This document shows positions 1-12,224 of a stretch of 64,000 bases of DNA, in pieces. Source of the stretch: Stratiolaelaps scimitus (taxonomy: Eukaryota; Arthropoda; Arachnida; Mesostigmata; Laelapidae); the NCBI GenBank assembly GCA_019614645.1, contig JABWDB010000006.1:6758001-6822000 (forward strand). Direction: 5' to 3'. The translations under genes and the position numbers were made by a program. Position 1 is the first letter of the stretch, and every line of letters begins with the position of its first letter. The notes beneath the pieces are model-generated. The model saw only the letters and a list, made by a program, of their open reading frames with translations. It did no database searches and was not told where the DNA came from.

Positions 1-538
1 GAGGTGTGTCCGCGTTTGCGCTAACAGCAACTGTTAAGATTTGCGCACGTTGTCGATATTGTGCTCCTTGTGTAAACACTGACTCATGTTACATCTCTTG
101 ATCGTCTGGTACAAAGTTAGTTTGATCTGTCTGTATGATCGGAACTAGTGGTTTTGTTTGCCACTAATGAAGTTGGGTGGGCTAGCTAGTAAAAATGTTG
201 TTCTTGTTTCTAAATAAACCATTTCCACAGCATTATTTCCACTGTTTTTTCATTAGCAAAGAAAAAAATAGCGCGCACCAGCAACAACAACAACGTTCTT
301 TACTCAAGGGCATGTGAAAATGCCGTCTCTAAGTTGTGTTCTATTGATATGCAAGGATTCTGCTGCCTTAGACGCTACCCGCCATTATCTGCCGAGTTAA
401 TGTTCAGGATCTTCTATTTACCCATCTCTCTCTCTCTCGCTCTCTGTCTTGATGTGTTCGTTTAGCACAGTGTTTCATTTCCCACGTACGTACACAGCGA
501 TCTCCCCTTTAAGTCGGGTCATGTATTGATTAACGTGT
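1..538. other. Unassigned left edge, no gene seen
   Basis: I see no protein-coding exon or RNA gene here. An AATAAA hexamer at 213-218 (+) could be a polyadenylation signal for a + strand gene ending to the left, but nothing else supports a transcript. A short CT run lies near 425-445. Confidence 0.4.
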
Positions 539-803
539 CTACTTTGTCTTCGCCGCCGGGGGTCGCTGGATGACGCTGAGGAGACGCTCGCGCGCGGTTT
601 GCACCTGCACTACGTCGGCATCTGCCGCTTCCCCTCCTCCGATCGTTGGCTGATATTGGCTGATGCGCGCGATCTTCCTTTTGCCACCTTTGTGTTCTCC
701 GTCCGTGTGGCGTTTGTAGGCCGACCCCTGTATGCGGGAGTGTCTTGACTCTGTCGTATTCACGTCATAGTCTGCCCGCCGTCTGCTGAGTTCTTCGTCA
801 TAG
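539..803 (-). CDS. Possible terminal coding exon, unknown protein
   Basis: An open minus-strand frame of about 87 codons ends in a TAG at 541-539. It begins after a candidate acceptor (CAG at 806-804), just downstream of an in-frame stop. The predicted tail is hydrophilic and mixed-charge, starting roughly YDEELSRRRADYD and ending QRPPAAKTK, with no low-complexity run. The base composition suits a coding exon, and the frame on the opposite strand closes sooner. Against it, the acceptor lacks a good pyrimidine tract, no AATAAA follows closely on the minus strand, and I cannot link it to another exon. The family is not recognised. It may be a chance open frame. Confidence 0.25.
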
Positions 804-850
804 CTGACGTAAATGCATACCTACCTAGGAGAAGCTACCCAGACGTCTCT

Positions 851-851
<1 letters not shown>

Positions 852-883
<32 letters not shown>
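852..883. repeat. (CT)n/(CA)n compound microsatellite
   Basis: About eleven CT units run directly into five CA units. Confidence 0.9.
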
Positions 884-2441
884 TTTCTGTCTGTCTCACT
901 CTGCCGTTATCGGATGCATATGTGTGTATATCTGTGTGTTTTGGACGAGATCCACTGAGTGCGTGAATAACTGAGTGCTGGTGTCGCTCGTGTGTTGTGT
1001 ATGATTGCCGCTGGAGGCCTCCATTTGCGTTGCTCTGCCGTGGCGTCGCTGCTGCTGCAGCAGAATATCCGAATCTGAAGGCACGGACTCAGACAAACAC
1101 ACGCACAGATCGTCGCATGAGAGGATGGAGACACCCAGTACGAACAACCACCGACTCACAAAATTCAGCAGCAGCAGCATCAACAACAACAACGGCAATA
1201 GCCGTAAGCTGTGACGGGACGGGCGGTCTGCTGTTGCTGTTGTCGTGTAGCCAGTGATGGCCGTACGAGGCTTGCCGCCTCCGGTTGCCGCATTTGCTTG
1301 TCTCTGTGTCTCTCTCTCTCACTCTCCCTCTCTATACGTTTGCTTGTCTGTCTGCCGGTAGCCCGTTGAGTCCCGGCTCGATTCCACGAATCGGCCGGCG
1401 GTGGGCTGGCTGGCCGACTGGTGGCCGGTCGGCCGAGCGGCAGGCAAGTCACTGAGAAGACGGCGGAGAGAAACGAAAAAAGAGGAAACAAAGATGAAAA
1501 CGAAGAAGAAAAAAAAGAAAAAGAAGAAAAAGAAGGAGACAGCAAAAACCGAACGAGGAGAGTTGCTGAGCCAAACGCGAGAAGCTTCGGCTGAGCTGGG
1601 CTCCACTCCTGCACTAAGCTCAGCCGAACCGCATGCGAACACGGGAGCGCAAACGCGATACCAAGTGGGATGGATATGAACGTAGAGAACTGTTGTTGCT
1701 GCTGCTGCTGCCGCTGCTGTTTCTTCGCTGGATGAACGAACCAAGTGACCGACCGATCGTCGACTAAACGACCGAGGGAACGCTCGAACCAACGGACCTA
1801 TGGACGGGAGACGGTGGCGAATGCGGCGACGGTTCTGATCGTGGTGCCATTGCTGCTAGATGGCTCTCAGACATATTCTGTTCGGTTGGCTCGACCGTCG
1901 CTGACACATGCGCATACATGCACTAACTATTGGGTAGAATAATACAGCCAGCTAGCTCCCTGAGGGTCTGTGCCAACGCATAAGGGGAGGAAGCATACTA
2001 GCGTTAGACGAATAGCGCAGCAACAAGAGAGACAGGGGTGGCGGCGGCGGCGGAGGCGGTGGAGGATTGAGCGGAATGGAGTGTTCGTTTGTTGGTACGC
2101 TGCTAGCTGGTGTTCTGCAGCCTCGGGTGATCCATGATAGCTGGCATCGGCGCAGGCGACCAGCCCAAGGAGATCGGCAATCGAGCCGCTGGCGCAAGCA
2201 GCATCAAGCTCGAGAGTTTAGACGGCAGAAACGGCAGCAGCAGCAGCAGCAGCAACAGTAAACAACTACCACCATCATCAGCACAGCCGCCGGCGCCGCT
2301 GCCACCCATAAAACTGAATCATCATTGGCTCGCTCCTTTGAATGGACGGAATCAGGCAACGAGAGCACGAAGGGTGCGAAAGATACCGGGTCCAGCGATC
2401 GCTCAACTGTGGTTGCTGGCGTGGAGGTGTTACGTCGTGTA

Positions 2442-2526
2442 TCTATATATATATATATATATATATATTTTGTAGTGTTGTTGCTATTGTTGTTGCTGCT
2501 GCTGCTGTTGTTGTTGTTGTTGTTGC
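2442..2526. repeat. (TA)n followed by (TTG/CTG)n
   Basis: An uninterrupted TA tract (about 2442-2468) is followed within ten bases by an imperfect TTG/CTG trinucleotide tract to about 2526. This creates isoleucine-tyrosine and poly-leucine pseudo-frames. Confidence 0.9.
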
Positions 2527-2799
2527 CATTTCGTCGCGGTCTTCTTCGGGTAGATTTCACCCCGGCGTTTGCAGTTGCAGCTGCACCAAGTGGTGACATT
2601 ACTGTCGCGACTGTTGTCTAACGTTCACCGCGGGCGGACTGAGCTGATCGATAAACGACATCGATGACGGTTGCGTCGTCGGCGGAAAGCTGTTGGCTTC
2701 TACGGCTACATCGAATTGTGACGATTCTCGTCGGTCCATTTTCAGCCGGACCGAAACGAACTGCTTGAAATTTCTATGACGCCTGCAAGCCACGGTGCC

Positions 2800-3849
2800 A
2801 TGAAGTGCAGCCAATGCGAGCGAGCACCATATACCAAGGGACTCTCAAGATTTCCCCTCATCTGTGAGAATCTATGAGAGAAGTTGGCGATTTCAGCAGC
2901 CGCCAGAGATTTGCACACGAACAATTCAATTCGTATTCGCCCGAAACAGCATCGCCACCGATAGCATTATTAGATGGACACACAATAGAAATAGCCTGGT
3001 ATTTGATGAGAAAGGACCATGCACAGGCTGATAACGAAGGCCAGCGAAGGAGCGGGTAAAATACCCATATCTCAACTCGTATCAATGGCATTATCTGGAC
3101 CTATAATACATGTCATTGGAATTTTGATACCCGTTGCAGTTTCACCCATTCTGCTCTGGTGTCGCCTTTCGTACGAACTAGCCAGATCGGAATTATGTAT
3201 CCGGCATTGTTGGCGCTACCCCTATCGTTTCTCGAGCCTCTGATCGTCGCACGTCGCCGCAGAGTTCCGATAGACCTCCTCCTCTGGACGATCCGCAGAT
3301 CTCGATCGAAGCGGGCCGCCAGCCATCTTCGAAGCACAACGCACAACGGTCTACAAGGCAATAGCCAATGGCGTGGTACGATGTATATAGTCAGCGGGCG
3401 AGGCTGCTGTAACAGCACAATGCAATTGTTGTTATGCAGCAGTTAACGGGCCCGAAGAGTGAGTTTGAGAGGAATATGACCTTCGTGCTTCGTGCAGAGG
3501 GACCGCACCAGGTGGAACCACATCGAATCGAGGTACAATCACCATGGTTAAGGAACGGAAATGGCGGATAGAATACAATCGAGTGGTGGCAAGGATTGAC
3601 GGTGATGAGCGGGAACACGGGGCGAGGCACAACCCATTCGAACAAGGGAACCTCCATCTGCAGCTTCGCCTAAGGTCGATTCAGCCTCACCGACTGACGT
3701 CTGTAAGGATCGTACGAGCAACTCTTTACGCACGCATGCAGTATCTGTGATAGGCAACAATTGCTGCAGGCTGCTGTCGCTGCCGAAGCGCATACGCTGA
3801 TCGATATGTGGATAGATATTTTATATGTGAAGACTTACATATATATAAT

Positions 3850-3883
<34 letters not shown>

Positions 3884-4600
3884 CAGCAGGCCAAATGCTG
3901 GTGCACATAGCCAGGTAGCTGATCGCCTATCCATCCATAAGATCTGTCTACAGTGAGCAGCAGATGGGCCTGAATACTTGGTTCGTGCCAATCTTCATTA
4001 GCAACATCGCCATGTTCGGTTTTTATCTGATAGCTCACACAGGCCCAGCGCACATCGACGCATACGCAGGCAGACATCGTATGTTATCTTCGAGATAGCG
4101 ATCTCGTCATATTGATGGATACGGAACGTATTCTCTGTTAACATTATTCGCTCGGCTGTGACAGGGATCATTCGACTTGTGATGCCGTCAGGAGGATTGT
4201 ATACGTTGTCAATGACAGCCTTCCACCTGAATCCACATCGCTGTTCGGGGATTACCTCTGATTTCTGTAAACAGCGGTCTCGCTCACAACACTGATGAAA
4301 CACTGAGAAGGAGTACAGAAACGCGAAACAGTTGAGCAGTTCGACAATATCTTGTATCAGAATTCGTATTCCACTTCAGACATAACAACGTCCCCTCGTT
4401 TGCGATGGCCAAGATTTCATTCGAGCCGTGTCACTTACAGCAGCTTCGTCCAGATAGAACGCCACGCTCTACCGGAAACGACCGTTAAAGAGTCACTTAT
4501 TTCATAGGGAGCAAAGGCATGTTTCAATCATATTTTTATTTTATATGAAAATTGAGCAGAGATCATTTGCATTCACCGCGTTTCGACATAAATAGTTCGT
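2800..4600. other. Unassigned DNA, no gene seen
   Basis: Mixed-composition DNA without an exon I can support. It contains one long TA tract (about 3838-3883). Short open frames on both strands lack flanking splice signals and recognisable motifs. Confidence 0.4.
3838..3883. repeat. (TA)n microsatellite
   Basis: Imperfect TA dinucleotide tract of about 45 bp with single-base slips. It is one of several TA tracts in the window. Confidence 0.9.
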
Positions 4601-5200
4601 TCGAGTACTCTCTAACGGACGCGTGCGTTTCTTGCATTTTTGCTGTTCGGCAAGTGCTGCTGACTCGGCTAGCACAACGCTAGCTTGGAGCTGCTGCTGC
4701 TGTATAAAGTGTTCGAGAAATGTTTCTCGCAATCATCCGCAGCGTCTGGGACAGGCCGAGGTTCCCAGGCCGCTTGTTTCACCCGTCGCCAGGTGCTGGC
4801 AATGATGCGCGTCGCCCAGAGTTTGCTCGACTCACCCAGTCTCTCTCTCTCTGTTTCGCTCTCTCGTCTCATGGCCCGCGGTTATAATCGAGCCGAGAAG
4901 GGCGGTTCGCATGTCCCCCAGTTCTCTCGCTTTGTCTGCCCTGCCAGCCGACCACCTCAACAGATGGTAGCGGCGACTTCAGGAGCTGACAAGCATCAAC
5001 CGAGTAGTGGTCACGGACTTCAAGCTGCCGCTCTGCTTGAGCGTACTGCAAGGGGGTGGTCGGGGTATGGTACCCTGGAGCGGGTAAAAATGGGTCGGGG
5101 TGGCGTGTCTAGACTGTGTCCACTGAGGACCCCACATCTTCCCCATTACGGGGTGTATTGGAGCGAGAGAGAGAAAGGAATATCGTGAAGCTGCCTGATA
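4600..5200. other. GC-rich island, possible promoter
   Basis: GC-rich segment with CTG repeats and a CT run. A TATAAA lies at 4703-4708 (+). An open + frame of 167 codons crosses it, but starts only at a TTG and is rich in Ser, Arg and Gly with no recognisable domain, so I do not call it a gene. Confidence 0.25.
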
Positions 5201-5645
5201 CCGGGAAGCAAGAGAGGAGTCAGAAGATATTATTATGGCTATTGCACGAAATGGATTTGTGAGGATTTTTGGTGCTCGTGTAATTCGAGTACTCCCCGTG
5301 ATGAAGAATATTATTGTGGAACTACACAAATTACATTGCTATATTTCCTAAGGGTTTATTTCGATATGAGTTCTTTGGAGTAGCTGAGCCTCGTATAGAA
5401 TCTACAACTAGCCGCAATCTGAACCTCGAAGTTGGAACGCAACGCGGGCCGTTCAGACGAAAAATAGTGTTCAGTGAACCCAAAAACACGTAATCGTCAA
5501 TTATCGTTCGGCAAACTCGGACAAACCGAATGATCGATGCTGATTATCTATATAATATATAGTTGCATTCGAAATTTATACGCTCAGCATTTGCTTCCTC
5601 TTTTTTTGGCTTACATGTCCAATACGTAGATTTAATATAACTCAC

Positions 5646-6006
5646 CTCTGGACGAGCTCCTACCCGGAGCACACTCCGGTGTATCATTGCAGAACAGTTG
5701 AACTCTTCTTTCATAGTCTCTCACCAATCGGCAGTTGCTCTTCGCGGCAGATGAAATTTCGGTCGCAAAAGGCCGGATACATGTGCAATATTGTCTAACG
5801 ACGAAGAAACATTGGCACACGAATCCAACCAGTCTCGGCCTCAATAAACAGATCCGTAGAAGTTCGCTCGCTTGCTCGAGCACGCGATGCAGGGGAGATG
5901 TTTCGACACCACTTGTGTAGTTGCCCATGTCGATGGTTGATCTTCTTCGAAAATGAAATTGAACAATGAAGTCCGCTTCCTCGAGACGGCTTGCCTCTCT
6001 ACTCAT
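5646..6006 (-). CDS. Possible first coding exon with strong donor, unknown
   Basis: On the minus strand an ATG at 6006-6004 opens a frame of 120 codons that runs into a near-consensus splice donor (CCAGAG|GTGAGT, junction at 5646). The predicted peptide begins MSREASRLEEADFIVQ and has a Cys-rich hydrophobic middle (LVGFVCQCFFVV). It is free of repeat-derived low complexity, unlike most open frames nearby. I recognise no family and found no matching downstream exon. The donor is the best evidence; it could also belong to a non-coding exon. Confidence 0.2.
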
Positions 6007-7220
6007 TGGGTAACACGAAACCGCTGTTCACAATTCGCACCGTTACATCAACCACTGGCCGGCAGTGGTAGCAACAGCAGGCGGGCGGCCCCTACCACCA
6101 GCACCACCAGCAAAATCAGCACAATTTGACTTCGAGACGCTCGTCGAGGTGGCTGATAAGGGAGGCCGGGACGGGTGCAATATTAACAAGCAGAATTTCG
6201 GAAAATATTGCCACCCATCCAAAAACCTCTCTGACCAACCTGGGATTGTCTGTTGGCTGTCGTTGTTTCTCGACCCATTTCTGATACTGCTGCTGCTGCT
6301 AGACTGGACGAGTAGGTATTGGTTAGACGATCGAAACGCACCGACCATTTCGTTCGGCCGGGGCTCGGACGGAACGAGTCGCTGCAGACCACGCTGCAGG
6401 TTATCCGTCGAGGTTAAATCCCGACTGATCGTCAGCTCGGATTCGGTTGTCTCTGTAAACGACGAATACGAGATCCTCGATCATGACCGCGCACTGACTA
6501 AATGGCGACAAAAGGGCCAGCGACGACACACTATAAACGAACGCTTCTAGTGGAACCCGCCGCGGACTCAGTCGGCGTGTGCACAGCGCTGCTGATCAAC
6601 CGCAACCGCCGCGCCTAGAACAGATCGACGACCACCGCTCCCCGCCTCGTAGGGATCTTGCATCCACCCGTTTGCTGGTTCGGCACATTTTGGCGCGCTT
6701 TTCCCTTTCTCTCTCAGCCGCGACAGCGCCAGCAACAACGGGCAAAAGCAGCGACGCCTGATCCGGGACGCCCGGCCAATGCCGGCGCAGCCAGCAACCG
6801 CCGCCGCCGCCGCCGCCGGAGCAGCCACCGGGTGCTGTCGTTGCTGCAGTCACCCGGTTGGTTACCTTGTGACCATCTGCTGTTCTCCGCTGCTACTGTC
6901 ATCACTACTACGACTTCTGCTGCTGGTGCTGCTGCTGCTACTGCTGCTGCTGCTGCTGCCTCTGTGCGTGTACACAACTGCTGCGCGACGGCAGCCGTTG
7001 GTCGCGGCTCTTCAGCCGCCGCCGCAGCCGCCGCTGCCACCACCGGAACGAAGCCTGCCGCCATCGGCTAATGGTGATTGGCCCGCTGCAGTGTTGAAAG
7101 TTTTGGCGCCAAAACTCGTCTCTTCACATGGCGTGCGCAGTGTACGCAAAGCGGAGCGGGCATCAACGCATCGATCTGGCATTGCCGAATACAGCATTGA
7201 AATGGAAGTCGCTTAAACAA
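6007..7220. other. GC-rich trinucleotide-repeat island
   Basis: Dense (CTG/CAG)n and (CCG)n DNA, especially 6785-7070. Long open frames on both strands translate to poly-Ala, poly-Leu, poly-Pro or poly-Arg depending on frame. This is consistent with 5' UTR, promoter or simple-repeat DNA rather than a gene I can define. Confidence 0.4.
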
Positions 7221-8080
7221 CTGACGATTGATAGATACATATATATAGTGTTGTTTAGCGCCAGCTGTGGACTTTTGGTGGGGTGCACGAAAACCTGACC
7301 AGGGCACTAAATCGTCTGTTGGAGAACCGCGCGACGTAAAATGCTCGATAGCAGGTTATTTATCGAAGATAGTATTACCTCAAAATGTATGCGTATCGTA
7401 TTATTTGTGGGATAATCCTGTGAGGCATAACCTGCATTAAGTACTCTCTGATTGAGCGGCTGTTGTTGTAGGCGGTTTTTTAGGTTAAGGAGGTATGAAG
7501 AGTCTTTGTGGCTGAGTTGGTGTGGCCGTACGATGAAACGCAATCTCTCGGTAAGGCCCAAACGAGTGCAATATTCATATTACATAGCAAAGATTGACGC
7601 CCGTTTAGACCGCACCGGGAGCAGCTTGGTTTAGCCTTCACCAATAAGAGAAATGTGGCTTCCGCATGCAGCCGAAGATTCCCAAATGTGTGAAAAGTAC
7701 CTACACCATCACCAACGAATTGCAGAAGCTTTCTAAGAGCATACTTCGCCCTGCCAGAATCAGAAAACACATGTGAGTTCGAGCTAAAACTCAACTCATA
7801 GCAAAAACTAACCAAACGGTAAGCCGACGGAAACATTGCTCGCATTGTAGAACTTGTTGAAACTTGTGAAATTCGCTCAACTTCATCAAGCATTATATAG
7901 TATACTATATATATATAGCAGATATTCCAGCACATGCATAAAGTCACTTCAGCTTGTAAGAGGAATCTTAAACTCACCGCGAAGATCGCATTGCTGAATA
8001 GCTTCGATAGCACACTTTCAGAGCGCGTGACCTCCAACTTGTCGCAAATCTCAACCACAGCGCCTTCCGCCTTTTAGCGT
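7221..8080. other. Unassigned DNA with one 192-codon minus frame
   Basis: A minus-strand frame at 8058-7480 stays open for 192 codons outside a low-complexity region, but it starts at GTG. Within it, at about 7973, lies GCG|GTGAGT, which resembles a splice donor after a plausible segment (KLEVTRSESVLSKLF). The + strand in the same stretch also reads well for 47 codons (7934-8077). One such frame is expected by chance in a window this size, so neither is called a gene. Confidence 0.2.
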
Positions 8081-10550
8081 TGTGCTCGACAAACATACGT
8101 ACGCCATCTCGTCATGCGATCCGCCGTTTCCTTCACCATCGTTGACGCTACAGACATGCGAAATCGATATCGATTCAGCGGCTCAGCGATCTCATATAGT
8201 ACTAGCGAGAGGTCGGCTCGGACGATACGACCTGCGAGCGATACTGGAAGCTTCGTTCAAACCTCGTCCTAGTGCGATTTCAGTGTTTCGATGTCAGTCG
8301 CTCGATCGGACGCTGAAATCGTCCTCAGATCTCGTTGGCTACTTGTTCGGATCGACCACGCGGACCGTGGCGGGACTGTGTATCTTCTACACTGATCGTG
8401 CTTGCGAACGAGAGACCACGAAGACTGTGGATGACGCCGTCAGCGGCTACAGTAGAAGAAAACGAAGAAGGAGCTGCTGCTGCTTCTGCGGCGGCGGCGG
8501 CGGCAGCGGCAGCAGCGGAAGCAGCAGGCGGAGGAAAGGGGCTCAGTGTTCTCGCGCGGTTCGTCTTACTAGCACCAGCGTGACTGTGGCTAGTTCTGGT
8601 ATAACAGCCACAGCCGCGCCATCAGCATCCACCGCAGCAGCAGCAGCAGCAGCAGCTACCGCATCATACTGAAGATCCAAGAGCGGCCGCGTCGGAGGAG
8701 GCAACGGAGATTGCATTCAGGCAGCCAGCAGCCGGTAGACAGACGCAGCAGCAGCAGCAACAGTCAGTTCAGTCGATCGCTTGGTCGGCTTGCTGGCTGT
8801 GTCCGTCTGCGGGCGTTGTTCCGCCGCTGCGGCTGCTGCTGCTGCTGCTGCTGTTGTTACTGACGGCGACGACTGTGAGGAGGGCTCAGTCAGCGATTGC
8901 TCAGTGTTGGCGGCTGCTGCGGCTGCGACTACTGGCAGCAGCAGCAGCAGCAGCACATACGACAAGATGGCCGGCTGGTCCGTTGCCGGTTGCTTTATTC
9001 GACCGTTCGTTCGTTGTTACCGCTTCTGCGAACACCACTCGCAGGGGGAATAAGATGGGATGGAAGTACACCAGCCCAAGCGGCAAGCCTCAAGCGGCCG
9101 CACCAGCAGCAGGCGCGGTCGGTCGGCCTTCTTTGCGGATGAGCGACCGATGCCGGCCACTAAACGGCCGTCGGGGCGGGTATCAGTGAACGCCCGAACA
9201 GCAACAGCCAACAACGGCAATACTAGACAGCAACAAATAGCATATGGGAGAGAATAACAACACCAGCAGTCAATATAATCAGCAGCACCAGCACCAGCAT
9301 CTACCATCGCGAGATGTCTATGTATGCGTTTAACTGACTGGTCAATGGTTGTCTCGACACGCCACTCGGGCCGGACGTACGAATCGGTCGTCGTACAGCT
9401 GAATAAAGTCGACAAACGGAGCGAAAGTCAGAAAGAGGTAAAATACACGTTCATGATTCCCTCCCTCCAGGGAGACGACGACGACCTGTCCGAACACACG
9501 CTGGCGTTCGGTCCGACCAAGCAGCGAAATAACGAGCGCAACAAACGAACTGCGAGTGTACGAGGTGTGATCGACGGTCGTCCGATGGAGGCATAACGCC
9601 AAAGGTTCTCGAAGGGACGAAACGAAGATTTTGAACATCGACATTTTGACCGGCAAGGCCGCAAGTGTTGGCCAGGCCACCAACCCACCGCAACGGCGAG
9701 TGAGGTATTGTCCACTCCACGGAGAAGGACACACCGAACTCAGAATCGGCTGCGGCTCACCGGTTCTGCCTGACACGACGGCTGCCTCCCGCGGCGGAGG
9801 CGCGTCAGTATCTTGCGCTCGAAACCGATCGACGACGAACGACCGCGCAGCCGACTTGCAAACAACGAGAAAAAGGGCCACCCAACAAGTGGGGGTATGA
9901 GCCGGGCCTTCCCACCTTTTCATCGTTGCCTCTTCCGAAGCCAAAACGAGATGACGCTAGGGACAGATGGAGGAGAGTGGGAAATCGGGGCGATCGCCCG
10001 TTGGCATCACTCAAGAGAGAAGCGTCGTCGGGCTAAAGAGTGCCAGATGGTCTCGGCACTCTTCGGCAGGCGACGCAACGGCGGAGGAACGCTTGGAAAC
10101 CATCTGCTCCGCGCATTCGATCGTGTGTATGTGAGTGTGGTTGTCTGTGTGTCGACCTGCCAGCCGGAGCGACGTCACAATCAGCGAGCCCTTGGGGTTG
10201 GATCTTCCCGGGTAGTTAGCAGGCCCAGCACCGGCGCTGATGTAGCAAAAACGGCTGCAGCTGACGACGACGACGTCGTTGTCGACTCGAAGATTCGACA
10301 ACCCGATCCAACAGATCAACAACAGAGTGAAAGAATCGCCAGCAAGTAAGCCAAGTAGACAAGGGAATGATCGCGAATGCCACTCGGACTGTTCATTCGT
10401 CTGTCTTCGCTGGGGATACGTGCTTTGTTCGCATAGCGGCTATTTCGACACTCGACCGGATGATCCTCTTGTGGATGTATACGAGACGGCAAACTGCCGA
10501 AGGTCTATAAGATTCATTCAGCAGGGGCAGGCATGACGTATGCGCCCGGT
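8081..10550. other. GC-rich island, no firm gene
   Basis: GC-rich DNA with (GGC/GCA)n tracts at 8478-8520, 8634-8665 and 8826-8855. A + frame at 9324-9596 (hydrophilic, containing GDDDDLSEHTLAFG) and another at 9813-10349 (ending near KTAAADDDDVVVDSK) are open and not pure repeat. They lack a clear start or acceptor and have no recognisable domain. The antisense frames are equally long. Confidence 0.3.
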
Positions 10551-12167
10551 AGAATAGCATCTACATCATGGACATTGGTGGCGGCAGCGTGAGTGTAGTT
10601 ATTTAAAGACGTGCAGGGAAGCCTGCACGAAGAAAGTCATAGTCTAATAATAATAATCGCACGACCGAGGCCTTGCGTGACCGTCACCGTTCGAATCGCG
10701 ACTCAGCTACGGAGTAACTTGGGCGTAGAAGCCAGGTAGGGAACTATCAGCGGCTAAGATCGGGGTTCCGGTGGGGCAGATGCATCCGCCCCGTTCGTTC
10801 AGTCGGCAGACGTTTTAGTGCTCTTGCGCAATGAGGTAGAGAGACAGCATTGTGAGAGGTACCCCGCCTGCTCTTCAGGCGGACCCCAGAGAGATTCTGC
10901 TATCATCATCATTATCATCATTACAACCATCATCATTAGTGCTATTATCATATCCGAATGAAAAAGTTGTCCATTGCAGATTACTGAATGATTGATTAGG
11001 GCGCCAATGAAATGATGCGCCTATATATTGGATGTTAGTGGATGACTGTAGGCATCTTCGTAGGTCGCACTAGCGGGAAATGATCACGTTGTTCGAATAT
11101 CACTTTCATAATTAGCGTAACTGAGCTACTGTCGATGAGTATCTAAAGCCAAGTTGGACAAACGCAGTCTTGGGTCGTGAACCTCATTAGCAACACGTCA
11201 CAAGAGTAGTGGATTATTATTATTATTGTTATTATTATGATTATTCACTTGAGAAAAGCTAAAAGAAAAGCTTGCACCAACACCTTAAGTTCAGTCTGTT
11301 AAAAGGAAAGAAAAGGAATGATGGGATAGGATAGAAGCAAAGAAGATCGCGGACCCGGTATGTTAAGCTGCGCTCGCAATCGGCCTTCGAGTATGAAGGG
11401 ATCTGTTGGTCAGTATTGGTCAGTTTTGAGGGTGCAGACGTTGACAGTCTCTCTCTCTAGCTATCTCACTTTCTCTAGAGAGACCGTCGTGCAATAAACT
11501 CATCACCAATAGAACGTCACCAAAGGTTAGTAAAATTGTCGAGTGGTCGTTCGACCATGACAACCGAACATGCGTGCACAGACTAAGACAAGAAGAAAAC
11601 CAAAACAATGACGAGGTGAAAACAGAACAGTTTTACAGCATAGGAAATCACGAGTAAACACGCTTGCCTGGCTACTCGATGCTGTCACAACAGTGCGCAA
11701 GTTGCTAAGTCTGCAGCCATCGTCGAACAAGCAACCGGTCCGTGCTCCAGCAGCTTCGAAGGATCACCTCACTGAGTACTCCATTTGCTGTCGAAGTGAT
11801 CCTGACGTCGGCTCATCGCGGATTGAGGGTGAACCGCATGGGAGGACTTGTTTAAGACAGCGACAGAAGCTTTCCTCCTTTCCACGTCGCTTCGAGCCCC
11901 CCGGGGAGGACACGGCTCGTAGAAACCTTCCCTCACAATCTGGGGGTACAGCGAGTCGCGGGGTCGGTCACCCGCTTGAAGATCGCCTCTGCGCCTTTCG
12001 GAGTTTCGACGCAAACTATAATGCATTTTGTTATGAGTTAGTTGAAATGTTTCGCATAAATATAGACGTACGTTTTTTTCTGTTTGTTTACTGGGGCCGA
12101 ACTCTCTCAGTGAATATGCCGCGTAATCGGTGTGACGAACAAGGGACGAACAAGGGAAATTAATGAT
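10551..12167. other. Unassigned DNA, no gene seen
   Basis: Contains an (ATC)n-like tract at about 10900-10945, an ATT tract at about 11213-11241 and a CT run near 11450. A + frame of 156 codons (11693-12163) starts at GTG and has no recognisable feature. Confidence 0.35.
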
Positions 12168-12224
12168 AAGGTAAGGTAAAGGTAAAGCTTTATTTGTTTA
12201 TTAAAGGAACTGCAGTTTTTACAC
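12168..12224 (-). mobile_element. SINE 3' end fragment (family A)
   Basis: On the minus strand this matches the 3' part of the tRNA-derived element at 17808-17955: an AACTGCAGTTCC-like segment, then TTTAATAAACAAATAAAGCTTTACC, ending in short TTACC repeats. The tRNA-like head is absent, so it is a truncated copy. Confidence 0.6.

Larger units (their letters stand above)
804..2800. other. GC-rich island with microsatellites, no firm gene
   Basis: GC-rich DNA with CT/CA, GAAAA, (CAG)n, (TA)n and (TTG/CTG)n tracts. The long open frames here translate to poly-Ser/Leu/Phe/Ala/Gln and occur on both strands at once, which marks them as repeat artefacts. The island could be promoter, 5' UTR or enhancer DNA of an unseen transcript. 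Confidence 0.4.

Noticed and set aside
1180..1792. Two minus-strand frames of 144 and 157 codons
   Set aside because: Their residues are mostly Phe/Ser/Leu runs translated from a GAAGAAAAA-rich and CT-rich stretch; no start context or domain.
4703..4708. TATAAA as a confirmed core promoter
   Set aside because: A single hexamer without a recognisable initiator or downstream gene is not sufficient.
6568..7216. Overlapping frames of 85-145 codons on both strands
   Set aside because: Poly-Ala, poly-Leu, poly-Pro and poly-Arg translations of the same (CCG/CTG)n repeats in different frames.
8717..9053. Ala-rich frames in both directions
   Set aside because: Generated by (CAG/CTG)n tracts; each frame gives a different homopolymer.
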